Positions 8,501 to 15,955 of a stretch of 33,946 nucleotides of DNA are shown in pieces. The translations under genes were made by a program, and so were the position numbers. The notes under the pieces were generated by a model. It was not told the DNA's origin. It made no database searches and was given only the letters and a program-made list of their open reading frames with translations. Source of the DNA: a virus; IMG/VR virus record IMGVR_UViG_3300020200_000091, positions 1-33,946 of that record; one strand, given 5' to 3'. Position 1 is the stretch's first letter. Every line of letters starts with the position of its first letter.

Positions 8501-11500
8501 AGAAGCAAGGCCACGAGGTGTTGCGGCTCGCTGCATTGTCGCAAGTGACCTTCTGGTTCCCTGTGGCATATCAAGACCGCCTCGTCCACTTGCCACTCGA
8601 CCAGACGCACTTCTAGATGGACTTGCTGGCGCCTTTTCAAGGTCGTTCATTATGTCCAATATGCGGTCACGCTCGTCCTCGTCAATCGCTGAACTGTTGT
8701 CCAAAATTTCGCGCAAAACGTTTCTTAAGTCTCTATTGTCTTTTGGCGAGATGACCTGACCGCGTACAAAATTTGCAGCAGCGTTCACCAATCTGTCAAC
8801 TTCGTTTTCGTCTTCGCCAACAACTTTTTCAATATCATCACGCAAATTGGCCGCTGTACGACCAGAGGTTAACTTTGTGGCATCTTTAGATTGTTTGTTG
8901 AGTCTGTCCAGCATTGTTATTAGTTCAATCCGCTGGTCCTCATTAAGTTGGGTATTGTTATCCAACAATTCTCGAAGAACTGGCTTTATCGAATTGCTTT
9001 CTTCCTGGGTTATTCTTTCGCCATTCTGAAAACGTCGAATTGCATCAATTAGTGGCGCATCAACATCTTCGACAGCGTCGTTTACAATTCGATTTGTCCC
9101 AGAGGTGAGACGACGGTTGTTATATTTCTCGAATAACCGAATGAACGATTCTCGGGTAAAACCCTCTCTTCTTAACTGTTCGTCCAACTCTTGTTTCGGG
9201 TCATACATTTGGCCAATTTTTCCGTCTCTTCTGCCAATTTTTCCGTCTCTTCTGCCAGAAGTAAGCGCGTGTCTGTCCATCGCTTCCTGACGGAAGAACC
9301 TAACGTCTTCAATAAGGTCGTCCAATACGTCACGCTGGTCTGGCGTGGACGTTTCATAATCCCTTCTGTATTTCAGGGCCTTTAAGACTGCTTTGTTTTC
9401 CGCATCGGTAAGAACGCCAGAACCTCTCTTTAACTTTTCAAAACCTGTGCGCATATCGTCACTGACGCCTTCGTCATTGTCGGCAAGGTCTAGCGAACTT
9501 TCAATCATGTCTTCTCGCGTTGCATTGCGACGGCCAGAAGTGAGTCTGCCTCCCTTGTCATCTTCCATGGCATCGAGTAGTGCGTGAACACCTTCAGCAA
9601 GTGCATCGCGCTGCTTATCAGTAATCAAACCCTTGAGTGAGGAGTCGACAAGTTCTTTGGCAAATTCGCGTCGTTTGTCTATGTTGTAAGACAATGGCTT
9701 TTTACCACTATGTGGAACTCTGTTTCTGGCATCAATTTTAGATAGTTTGCTAACAAGTCTTTTAAAGGCCCTGTCGGTGTCAGTTTCTGTTGGGCCCTGT
9801 AATTCGATTCCAATGTCATTGGCAAGAATTCTTATTCCCGTATCAAAATCGTCGCCACCCTGCTTGCTGCTTCCATAAGAGTTACCAATCATGTCCGCAA
9901 CTTCTTTGCTTGGTCGACTTGAGCGGCCAGAAGCGCTTCGGCCTCCCCTCTCATTTTCAATAGCATCAAGTAGTGCGTGAACACCTTCGGCAAGGGCATC
10001 ACCCTGCTTGTCGCTAATCAAACCCTTGAGCGACGAGTCAACAAGTTCTCTGGCAAACTGGCGCCGTTTACCACTGTCTGGAATGTCTTTTCCTGCATCA
10101 GCATCAATCTTGGACAGTTTCTTGACAAGTCCCTGAAAAGCCTTGTCCGTTTTGTCGTTATTGTCTAATTTGATTCCAGCGTTTCTGGCAATTTCTCTTA
10201 TTCCCGTATCAAAATCATTGCCACCTTCCAGCATGCTTCCATAGGAGCCGCTAATCATGTCCGCAACTTCTTTGCTTGGTCGACCTGAGCGGCCAGACGA
10301 CAAAGCCTGTTGAGATGGGTCAAACTTGCGCTTGGGGGCTTTTAGGTCTGCCTGCATTTCGTCCCTAAATGCCTTAAGTTCATCTTTTTCATTGTCGTCA
10401 GTATCGGTATCTTCAATAATGTTATTGAGGGCACCAATTAGGGTTCGCAATTCATCGGGGTCCAGCGCTTCACCACGCATCCATTGAGACCAAAGGTCGG
10501 TTATTTCTGGTGTTTTTTGGGGGTCCCTACCAGACGTAAGCGCTCGTGTAGTTTCTTTTCCTCTTTGTGCCCTGCGTTCTCGTTCTTTTTGCTGTGCCGC
10601 ATCACGATTTTTTGCAATCCGTTCGCGGTTTTTTCTCTGTTCTCGCTTTAGTGCGCGCATCAACGCGTTGTATTGTTTTTTGGGAACAATTCGCGAAAGA
10701 TTTGTTGCTGCACCAGTTTCAGTAACGCCGTCGTAGTCGTCAAGCATTTGCGCTGCATTAACGATTTTGTTGGCTTGTCTATCATTAAGTCTGGGTCCCT
10801 CAATCTCAAGATTTCTGTCGGATGCAGCATTGTCACCACGATTTCGACCAGAAGTTAGTTTGTCGGGCTGGGTTCGAGTGCTGTTCTTGCCCTTCTTCCA
10901 TTTCTTAATATCTTGCTGTAGGTCAAAAATTGCATCACGAACATCTTCGGTTGTATTGGGACTATTAAGGATATTATCGATTGTTTCCTCTAGGAAATTC
11001 ATTTCGTCTTGAGTCATTCGCAGATTATTGCGCAATTTATTCAAGACGTCATCAAATTCATATCCGACAGGAGAAAATTCGTTATTGTCATCGTCGAAAG
11101 TATCGTCCCTGCCAGAAGGTAGACGATTGTCATTGGGTTTCTTAAATTTGTTTTTTCTATCGCTTCTATCCCTATTTGTGTCCACGTAATCAAATGGGTC
11201 TTGTTCGTAATCTTTCTTATATTCGTCGGCAAGTTTGTTGTATCTTTCTTGTGGAATTCTTTCTTCTAAAACTTTTTCGCCAATCTTTCCACTAATCAAA
11301 TCGTTAAAAAACTTATCAACCTCTCGGCCAGAACCATCTTCAAATGTTCTTGCACCCAGTTCGCGCACATCCTCGTAGGGAACTTCAAAATGTCTTAACT
11401 TCCCATCTCGCGTATATAGGTGAAGTACTCCTTCATCTAAGTCGTAATGCGCCGCTATGGCCAAGCGGCTTCCCTTTACCCAAACTTTTGCCAATCGGGC

Positions 11501-12787
11501 GCCGCGCGTCCGCATTTCCCCGCCAGACTCCTCTTCTGGCATGTTATGAATAAATTGTGCTGGTCTTACGCGCATTCTCTTTGGTCGTTCAAAATTGTTG
11601 TCGCCAAATCTTGGACGCATTCCAGCGCCAGATGCAAGTGCTCTTGGATTCACGTTGCGCTCCGCTCGCCCAGAGCGCGACCTTCCCGTTAGCGGAACAA
11701 ACTTATCTGGCTTTGGCTTTGGTTTACCAAATGTTGGCGGTTCTTCGCGAACTGGCATTTGCTCGAAACGTACTGGCCCGTCTCGGTCTGGACGGTAATC
11801 CATTGTGCGTGTCATGCGCCGTGCCATGCGGTCAGAAACTTCCCGTCGCATTTGCATTTCTTCCCGTGGTGTTAGTGCTCGCCCAGTACGACCAATCCCC
11901 CTATCTGGTTTTTCAACAAATCTCGTTGGGTCTGGCATTTCGCGCCACGTTCCATCGAAAATCATTCCGTCTCTGTCAACGTCTCTTCTCTTGCGCGGGT
12001 CAAGTTCACCGCTAATAACACGCGAAGCCATACCGCGCAGTCTTCCCCTGTTGCCCCTGTTTGGTGTTAGCGCTCGCCCAGCACGGGCAATCGTCCTACC
12101 AAGACTTGCTTTTACGTAAACATCCAAAATTTCTTTTGTGTTTGAACCCATTTGGTTACGCTTACTCAATGGAATAGTACTGTCAAGAACCTTCCTATTT
12201 ATTTCATTAATAATTTGTTTGCCGAATTGCCGCTCCGCTCCACGCGACATTTTTGTTTGTATTTCATGTCTTTCAGTAAGACTTGATGTTCTGTTTGGCT
12301 TGCCATTGAATTGTTTGGTTTCGTTATTGAAAGCCAATTGATTCAATCGCATTTTGAGGGCTATTTCGTTGGTTGCAACTTCTTTTCTGAAGTTTTTTGC
12401 CTTAAAAGAGACCACACATAGTTTTGCTCGTGTGTCCATTGGCAGTGCAGAATCAGTAATTGACGGAAGTTTAGACAATGTCGAAAAACGCTCATGGTCA
12501 AGTTCAAACTGATAGGTCTTTTCCTCAACCACGCCCATATTCACGGCAGTTGCCTCATCGGAACTGACAATTATCTTTCTCATCATTTCGTCAGAAAGGC
12601 CCTTGAACTCACCAACCGAAACCCCATAGGGGAGATTCCCCAAAGACGCAGTATTCGCATTGGCCCACTGGGCCCATTCAATAGCCCGTTGTGTCCAACC
12701 GAAGTACCTTAGGTTTCCGTTGGATTTTACGACAACGCCGAAATTTATCCCTCGCGCTACGTTTTGAAGAACTGCGTACTGTCTCAT
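5576..12787 (-). CDS. Virion polyprotein B (2403 aa): serial modules separated by SGR motifs, ART-like and kinase-like C-terminus
   Basis: The N-terminal ~225 residues are unique; then come KASLGR (226-231) and an EF-hand-like element (LDPRKRRDVDRDG ... FDGTWREMPDPT, 262-288). A KTSC-like domain spans about 433-502. A chain of 50-130-residue modules follows, each closed by an SGR motif: LPSGR 556, LTSGR 644, LTSGR 750, LSSGR 829, SASGR 951, LTSGR 1082, LTSGR 1175, LTSGTNR 1227, LTSGR 1306, SASGR/VASGR 1393-1402, LASGR 1427 (first residue given). Modules include a tandem 120-residue duplication and five diverged copies of a helical unit. The uncut ~970-residue tail contains an ART-like stretch (VVRGTG at 1855, then FGVGEYFAFPG) and a HipA/PI-kinase-like domain at 2178-2403 (K2208, N2285-W-D2287, N2291, TDVGGS with D2306). 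TAA of the upstream gene directly abuts the ATG. I infer prohead processing into many fragments; enzyme labels are motif-based. Confidence 0.85.
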   Translation of the reverse strand: MRQYAVLQNVARGINFGVVVKSNGNLRYFGWTQRAIEWAQWANANTASLGNLPYGVSVGEFKGLSDEMMRKIIVSSDEATAVNMGVVEEKTYQFELDHERFSTLSKLPSITDSALPMDTRAKLCVVSFKAKNFRKEVATNEIALKMRLNQLAFNNETKQFNGKPNRTSSLTERHEIQTKMSRGAERQFGKQIINEINRKVLDSTIPLSKRNQMGSNTKEILDVYVKASLGRTIARAGRALTPNRGNRGRLRGMASRVISGELDPRKRRDVDRDGMIFDGTWREMPDPTRFVEKPDRGIGRTGRALTPREEMQMRREVSDRMARRMTRTMDYRPDRDGPVRFEQMPVREEPPTFGKPKPKPDKFVPLTGRSRSGRAERNVNPRALASGAGMRPRFGDNNFERPKRMRVRPAQFIHNMPEEESGGEMRTRGARLAKVWVKGSRLAIAAHYDLDEGVLHLYTRDGKLRHFEVPYEDVRELGARTFEDGSGREVDKFFNDLISGKIGEKVLEERIPQERYNKLADEYKKDYEQDPFDYVDTNRDRSDRKNKFKKPNDNRLPSGRDDTFDDDNNEFSPVGYEFDDVLNKLRNNLRMTQDEMNFLEETIDNILNSPNTTEDVRDAIFDLQQDIKKWKKGKNSTRTQPDKLTSGRNRGDNAASDRNLEIEGPRLNDRQANKIVNAAQMLDDYDGVTETGAATNLSRIVPKKQYNALMRALKREQRKNRERIAKNRDAAQQKERERRAQRGKETTRALTSGRDPQKTPEITDLWSQWMRGEALDPDELRTLIGALNNIIEDTDTDDNEKDELKAFRDEMQADLKAPKRKFDPSQQALSSGRSGRPSKEVADMISGSYGSMLEGGNDFDTGIREIARNAGIKLDNNDKTDKAFQGLVKKLSKIDADAGKDIPDSGKRRQFARELVDSSLKGLISDKQGDALAEGVHALLDAIENERGGRSASGRSSRPSKEVADMIGNSYGSSKQGGDDFDTGIRILANDIGIELQGPTETDTDRAFKRLVSKLSKIDARNRVPHSGKKPLSYNIDKRREFAKELVDSSLKGLITDKQRDALAEGVHALLDAMEDDKGGRLTSGRRNATREDMIESSLDLADNDEGVSDDMRTGFEKLKRGSGVLTDAENKAVLKALKYRRDYETSTPDQRDVLDDLIEDVRFFRQEAMDRHALTSGRRDGKIGRRDGKIGQMYDPKQELDEQLRREGFTRESFIRLFEKYNNRRLTSGTNRIVNDAVEDVDAPLIDAIRRFQNGERITQEESNSIKPVLRELLDNNTQLNEDQRIELITMLDRLNKQSKDATKLTSGRTAANLRDDIEKVVGEDENEVDRLVNAAANFVRGQVISPKDNRDLRNVLREILDNSSAIDEDERDRILDIMNDLEKAPASPSRSASGRVASGRGGLDMPQGTRRSLATMQRAATPRGLASGRDGRRPSQEDVMLSVGGGVGGTMNNTGMRKHLGRTLLEGDGEFWDSLTPEQKEEVKKALIERRKALEKSLKGGAFGKFWRGQVRGAQKQSARAVRKQVRGTGGTFDPRSEDAQFDANDIREMLRILDRAVAKPDDEKGAVQKFVMNEDGTLKVDADGNVELKDSSSKDTGEQATNYTRARRALDDLQTIMNMIEDDDFSALEHLHPTSKGAIVKAAKAKGAKAPKGFSTAESSIAKHAGGESKFKPRTSVDDKLELGTAKDEKRALRISQRLLRMNPERRARIRAREQRRIQQGKRIGYLADPTLEIKKRKLRGRAMARAFRSRFRKDRDPEELSRAINEQKGVLTPVRVANDGTVTIDDQFLTTMQFMDKRLQEAQQLTNAGEKKKVYDQLLATLWVNMGFSEPPTLITEDEARALIAAGWQPVVRGTGNKEVESESYVEQFLTSPDRFIPGEGMRAFGVGEYFAFPGTRWGGYAGDADADRHSMLVLIPPSADIVKADELQRERDKMKDLTKRANNSLRNAFGNTREGVAAREPGEIAEVLRRELSNIDNETSRSGQIVRALISKMEDLEKLPRTTDEQRAKVSDEKKRILDTLDYLDRFTEKAQGSELGYFAPIIGVDGIDTNNSDNPSAEDPFLLHNRSGVVAVQRPMTYNNAKALARDKDGKLPGRTWLSWKRRTDRSREGEAVKASRSPIRKARRSRGSDGDKDSSSGDTKPDTPTPASVTDSTSSAAPTPSAPAAGGAKAIDSWSRRRAGMGGSNPANIYTAPDGTQYYGKVPKGGENPATAQKRLETEVLAARLYKLAGVPTVESEMVTDNGEPVMISKLIPNVRSADDRDSAEAQKGFVVDAWLANWDVMLNGNVQMDSKGNAVRTDVGGSLDHRAQGQLKGSGNSTPFGPSVGELRTMAHDRGDYQLSNITPQEIKRQAQALSKLTDDDIRKTVMAVVKDPQRAAELADILIKRRDNIVKNYG
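9212..9253 (-). repeat. 21-bp perfect tandem repeat coding RRDGKIG twice
   Basis: Two perfect 21-base copies (9212-9232 and 9233-9253) lie head to tail in polyprotein B and encode the repeated heptapeptide RRDGKIG right after the LTSGR at residues 1175-1179. The unit is in frame, so copy-number change would lengthen or shorten the linker without disrupting the gene. It is probably recent slippage. Confidence 0.85.
9548..10288 (-). repeat. Tandem duplication of a ~120-residue module in polyprotein B
   Basis: Residues 834-950 (10288-9938) and 956-1080 (9922-9548) are near-copies. Both contain RPSKEVADMI, FDTGIR, KLSKIDA, ELVDSSLKGLI and ALAEGVHALLDA in the same order. The second copy has a short insertion (PLSYNIDK). 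The copies are separated by SASGR and the pair is closed by LTSGR, so proteolysis would release two similar ~120-residue proteins. Similarity is also visible in the DNA, for example the repeated start of each module near 10280 and 9915, pointing to a fairly recent duplication. Confidence 0.85.
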
Positions 12788-14839
12788 TTATCTTCCCAAC
12801 ACCAAGGCACTAAGTTCGTCACTTTCTTGTATGAGTCTTTCAAGTCGAATACCGTATAATCTTTCAAGAATATTGAGATGGATTTTTTCTCCAGCACTCA
12901 ATTTTCCATCTGTGTAAAGCCTTGATTTAAATTGTGACAGACTGAAGGCACGCGCCCGCTGAATAAGTGTAGCAATAAATTGAAGGTATTGTACGCGCTG
13001 TGCTGCTTTTAGTTCTTTAAAATAATCAAGATACAGTTTGGAATTATCTGGAGTAATCAGGTCACCTATTTGTGCTTCTGTTCTTTCGGTTATTTTAATT
13101 TTTGATAGGTCGACCAACCCGCCGCCGATATTTTCAACTGGGATAAGTTTGGTTTTGCCGTTGTAGTCGGCGAGTTCCACGGAACCACTGTTTCTATTCG
13201 AAACATCTGTCAAGATGTCTGAAATAAGTAGTTTTGTAACTTCTGTCAGCGGCGCAGAACCAAATCCAGCGTCTGGCTTCATCCTGGAACCTTTCAGCGC
13301 GGTTGCCGCATCTTCAACCAAATACGGCCTTCTGTCTCCAGAGCCAAGAAGCAATACGTTGGGTGCCTCGATGGCCAAATGTTGCTGAACGCCAGAAATA
13401 AACCGCTGAGATATGGCCTCGTAGTCAACGTTTGATGTTCTTTGCATATATTTGTCACCGTTTGGCATGGTGAGCATTGTTCGCCCACCACCAATGCCAT
13501 CCCTTTTAATTTGCGAGACCTTTGTGAGTGCTTGCTGAAGTATGTCTGGTGCAATTTCCGTAAGCGACCCTCCACGCTGGATGTGGGCCACGGCGCCCGC
13601 GAGTGTTCGAATGTCTTTACCAACTGGAGCAACGGATTCTGATTGTCGTTGTTTTGGTTCTGATATTTCTTCGGTTGCCTTTGCGACACGCTTCTTAAAT
13701 CCAAGCGAAGCCCAGCGCTGTCGTCCGTCATTCCCAATTTCGTTTGGTCTAGATATCCCAACAAAAGATTCTGAGTATCCAATTCCCTCGCCAGTTTCCT
13801 GGGCAACCATTTTGAGTCTCGACGCTGGGTCTTTTGAGTTATCCGAATCAATTGCAGCATTGACGGTGCGTCCCAATTTTCTTCTTTCGCCCACTGTAAG
13901 TTGACGACGTTTTTCCAGGGTGAGAACCGAACCACCAGGCAAAACGTATTTAAGGCTTGTAACTCCAGTATTAGACAAGAGACCAAGTTCGTCCTTTCCA
14001 ATAGCATCTGGGCTGGAAACATTCAACATGTATGTTGCACCCTCCATGTCCCTATTGTCTGGAATGGTGCGCAAAACAGACGGCGGAACGACTGGTTCAA
14101 CGACAAATCCGTCGCGCCTAACCATTCTCGCGTATGAATCCCTGGTCGAACCAAGCGGCTTAACGAGTTTTTTAATTTCCGCCAAGGCTTTTTGTGGATT
14201 TGACATAGAAACCTTTGGTATTTGTGGGGCGCGTTGTTCAGTAATGCTGCCCCCGTACTGACCTTCACCAAGCGGTTTAGCAACCACATCCGCAACTGGG
14301 GGATTTAATGCTCTTGCGATTCTTCTAACTGCGCCGATTGCCGCCCCAATTGGACCAGGAATGGCAAACAATCTTTGACCACATGTTGAAAATCTGTTAT
14401 CGGTAAATCTGCCACCATACTGGTATCCCTCAGGGCATCGAGAAACACCGTCCCCAGCATCTCGTCGCATTCCAGGAATTCCTGGAATGCCAGGAGTAAG
14501 TATTCGCGTAAGGGTAGAGCGAATCGGGCTCCTTATCATGCTGAGGTTTCCAGGAGTTATAGCAGAACCAATCGCTTGAATGCCTTGAAGAATTGGATTA
14601 TTTGATGCCACGGCTCCAATTCGTTTAAATTCAAATTCTCTCCCCCTACCGCTGCGCTTAATGAGGGCTTTGTAAGATATGACTTCTTGTCGTGAAGCAG
14701 AAAAAGCACGCATGAGATTAGTTGGCGCCGTTTCGGAATGCTTAAATACCGTGCGAACCTTAACAATTTCTGAATCTGGGCAGCACAGACTCTTTTGTCT
14801 TAGAACCTTGACCTCATTGATGCTTTTGGTCTCGTACAT
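12788..14839 (-). CDS. Cys-module protein with pseudokinase-like C-terminus, 683 aa
   Basis: The N-terminus has C19-C20 and a KRSGR at 61-65. Residues 83-123 are Gly/Ile/Pro-rich (GIPGIPGM). A Cys module at 134-158 reads RCPEGYQYGGRFTD ... CGQRLF and matches one in polyprotein C. Residues 450-585 align by eye with the C-terminal kinase-like domain of polyprotein B: MPNGDKYMQR against APDGTQYYGK, then a helix, then SDILTDVSNRN ... GGGL against DAWLANWDVMLN ... GGSL. The Lys of the nucleotide-binding strand is Gln466 here, and the Asp of DVGGS is Asn570, so it may be catalytically dead. No exact L-x-S-G-R occurs. The stop abuts polyprotein B's ATG, and the start overlaps the previous stop by one base (TGATG). 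It may be an uncleaved structural or inhibitory partner of the packaged kinase; this is inference. Confidence 0.75.
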   Translation of the reverse strand: MYETKSINEVKVLRQKSLCCPDSEIVKVRTVFKHSETAPTNLMRAFSASRQEVISYKALIKRSGRGREFEFKRIGAVASNNPILQGIQAIGSAITPGNLSMIRSPIRSTLTRILTPGIPGIPGMRRDAGDGVSRCPEGYQYGGRFTDNRFSTCGQRLFAIPGPIGAAIGAVRRIARALNPPVADVVAKPLGEGQYGGSITEQRAPQIPKVSMSNPQKALAEIKKLVKPLGSTRDSYARMVRRDGFVVEPVVPPSVLRTIPDNRDMEGATYMLNVSSPDAIGKDELGLLSNTGVTSLKYVLPGGSVLTLEKRRQLTVGERRKLGRTVNAAIDSDNSKDPASRLKMVAQETGEGIGYSESFVGISRPNEIGNDGRQRWASLGFKKRVAKATEEISEPKQRQSESVAPVGKDIRTLAGAVAHIQRGGSLTEIAPDILQQALTKVSQIKRDGIGGGRTMLTMPNGDKYMQRTSNVDYEAISQRFISGVQQHLAIEAPNVLLLGSGDRRPYLVEDAATALKGSRMKPDAGFGSAPLTEVTKLLISDILTDVSNRNSGSVELADYNGKTKLIPVENIGGGLVDLSKIKITERTEAQIGDLITPDNSKLYLDYFKELKAAQRVQYLQFIATLIQRARAFSLSQFKSRLYTDGKLSAGEKIHLNILERLYGIRLERLIQESDELSALVLGR
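14467..14490. repeat. 24-bp perfect palindrome inside a coding region
   Basis: The half-site GCATTCCAGGAA is followed immediately by its exact reverse complement, giving a gapless 24-base palindrome in the 683-aa gene where it encodes part of GIPGIPGM. The low-complexity Gly-Ile-Pro coding explains part of the symmetry. A gapless palindrome of this length could be a protein-binding site or extrude as a hairpin. Confidence 0.85.
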
Positions 14840-15507
14840 CAGTCACCACAGCATTTCGTAGACATATATTCACCAACGACAATCATTCCAGATTTATCCT
14901 CGCCCTCAAGTTCCCAATTGTCATCATTGCGTAGATACTTGACAAAATCAGATTCTGCATCCATAAATTCCTTAAGAACCGTCATGGCGTACGCCTGGTC
15001 GCCACCAGTAATTATTGGAGTTTCCTCTTCAATTGTGTCACGCCAAATTTTCTCTGAGTAAAACTCATCAACTTCCATGTAATCTGCCGACTTCCCCAAT
15101 GGCTTACCTTTGCCAACACTCCTAGCAAGTCGTTTTGGAGCCCTTATGAGTCTGCCAAGCCGCTCGCCAAATTCACGGTTGGTCCAATTTCTTTTCTTTA
15201 ACTTTCCCCTGCAATTCTTCATGCCTGGGTGATGACAACCCTCATTGGGCCATAGACCCGTAGTTTCGTGGTGTAGCCAAGCACAAATATTATTCAACGG
15301 GTACAATTCTGGATGGTCGGCAAGAATTATTCTGCAACGCCTAAATCCGCCAGGTTTGCGCATTATTGGTCGCCAATATCGCAAAAGCCTTTCTAGATTT
15401 CCTCTTCTTGGGCCATATCCGCGGAGAATATCACCAGTAATTCTTTCCTGGGGAAGGTCAAAGATGACGTCCTGCGGCGCTTTAATTTCGTAACGCTCGT
15501 TAGACAT
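14839..15507 (-). CDS. Cys/His-rich conserved phage protein, 222 aa
   Basis: The protein contains GPRRGNLERLLRYWRPIMR and then a compact Cys/His cluster: C58, H65, C75, H79-H80, C91-H92-H93 and C99 (CAWLHHETTGLWPNEG, CHHPGMKNC), suggesting a zinc-binding fold. It ends with KCCGD. I chose ATG at 15507-15505 because it overlaps the upstream stop by 8 bases (ATGTCTAA), the junction type seen twice more here. ATG at 15519 has a better spaced purine-rich site, and a TTG at 15537 would add ten residues. It lies between two giant virion genes in a tight operon and has no SGR motif. The exact role is unknown; the sequence has the look of a conserved protein in phages with this type of operon. Confidence 0.75.
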   Translation of the reverse strand: MSNERYEIKAPQDVIFDLPQERITGDILRGYGPRRGNLERLLRYWRPIMRKPGGFRRCRIILADHPELYPLNNICAWLHHETTGLWPNEGCHHPGMKNCRGKLKKRNWTNREFGERLGRLIRAPKRLARSVGKGKPLGKSADYMEVDEFYSEKIWRDTIEEETPIITGGDQAYAMTVLKEFMDAESDFVKYLRNDDNWELEGEDKSGMIVVGEYMSTKCCGD

Positions 15508-15955
15508 CTTTTCTACCATGTTTTGTTCTTTTTCCAATGTTTTCTTTTTTCACCCAATGCGACATTACCTTTTTAGACGGCTGCTGTGACGCAAGTGATG
15601 CCCTGAAATCAATAGCCCTATTTTCGTAATCGCGGGTCTTGGACCTTCTGTTTAAAATGTCCTCTTTTACGTGAACATCTTTCAAAAGCGCCTTACTAAC
15701 TGGTGCAGATTTCTGCACAAATACAGAATACCAGTATGGACCGCTTCTTTTTTGATGACCGTTCCAAAGTTCTTCGTGGAATTCAGAATTGTTTATTTTC
15801 GTCATGATTGGATTCCAGTCAACAAATTCCCAAAAATTTGTAACTTTTATGTCACCAAATCGACCAATCAAAACACAATCTGATTTATTGTCGTACGCGT
15901 CAACAACGTAATACACCTTGGTGTCCTTACATTTTCCAACAAGTATTGACTTCAT
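15500..15955 (-). CDS. Hypothetical protein, 151 aa
   Basis: A 151-residue protein. The first half is beta-rich and aromatic (MKSILVGKCKDTKVYYVVDAY ... FWEFVDWNPIM); the second half is basic and probably extended (KKVMSHWVKKENIGKRTKHGRKD). Its ATG overlaps the TGA of the 2690-aa gene by four bases (ATGA), so translation is coupled. I recognise no family, signal or membrane segment. The position between polyprotein C and the Cys/His-rich protein places it in the virion cargo operon. Confidence 0.7.
   Translation of the reverse strand: MKSILVGKCKDTKVYYVVDAYDNKSDCVLIGRFGDIKVTNFWEFVDWNPIMTKINNSEFHEELWNGHQKRSGPYWYSVFVQKSAPVSKALLKDVHVKEDILNRRSKTRDYENRAIDFRASLASQQPSKKVMSHWVKKENIGKRTKHGRKDV

Larger units (their letters stand above)
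8597..11107 (-). repeat. Five diverged copies of a helical module in polyprotein B
   Basis: Five segments share a pattern of about 55 residues: a helix, G-x-x-[LI]-[TSD]-x-[DEK]-[EDN], a helix containing L-x-x-[IL]-[LI][DE][DN], an acidic loop, then D-x-[IL] and a final helix. They lie at residues 561-648, 755-833, 1087-1179, 1234-1310 and 1311-1397 (about 11107-10844, 10525-10289, 9529-9251, 9088-8858 and 8857-8597). Each ends at an SGR motif. The clearest pair shares [VL]LRE[LI]LDN. This looks like expansion of one cargo unit by duplication. Confidence 0.65.
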
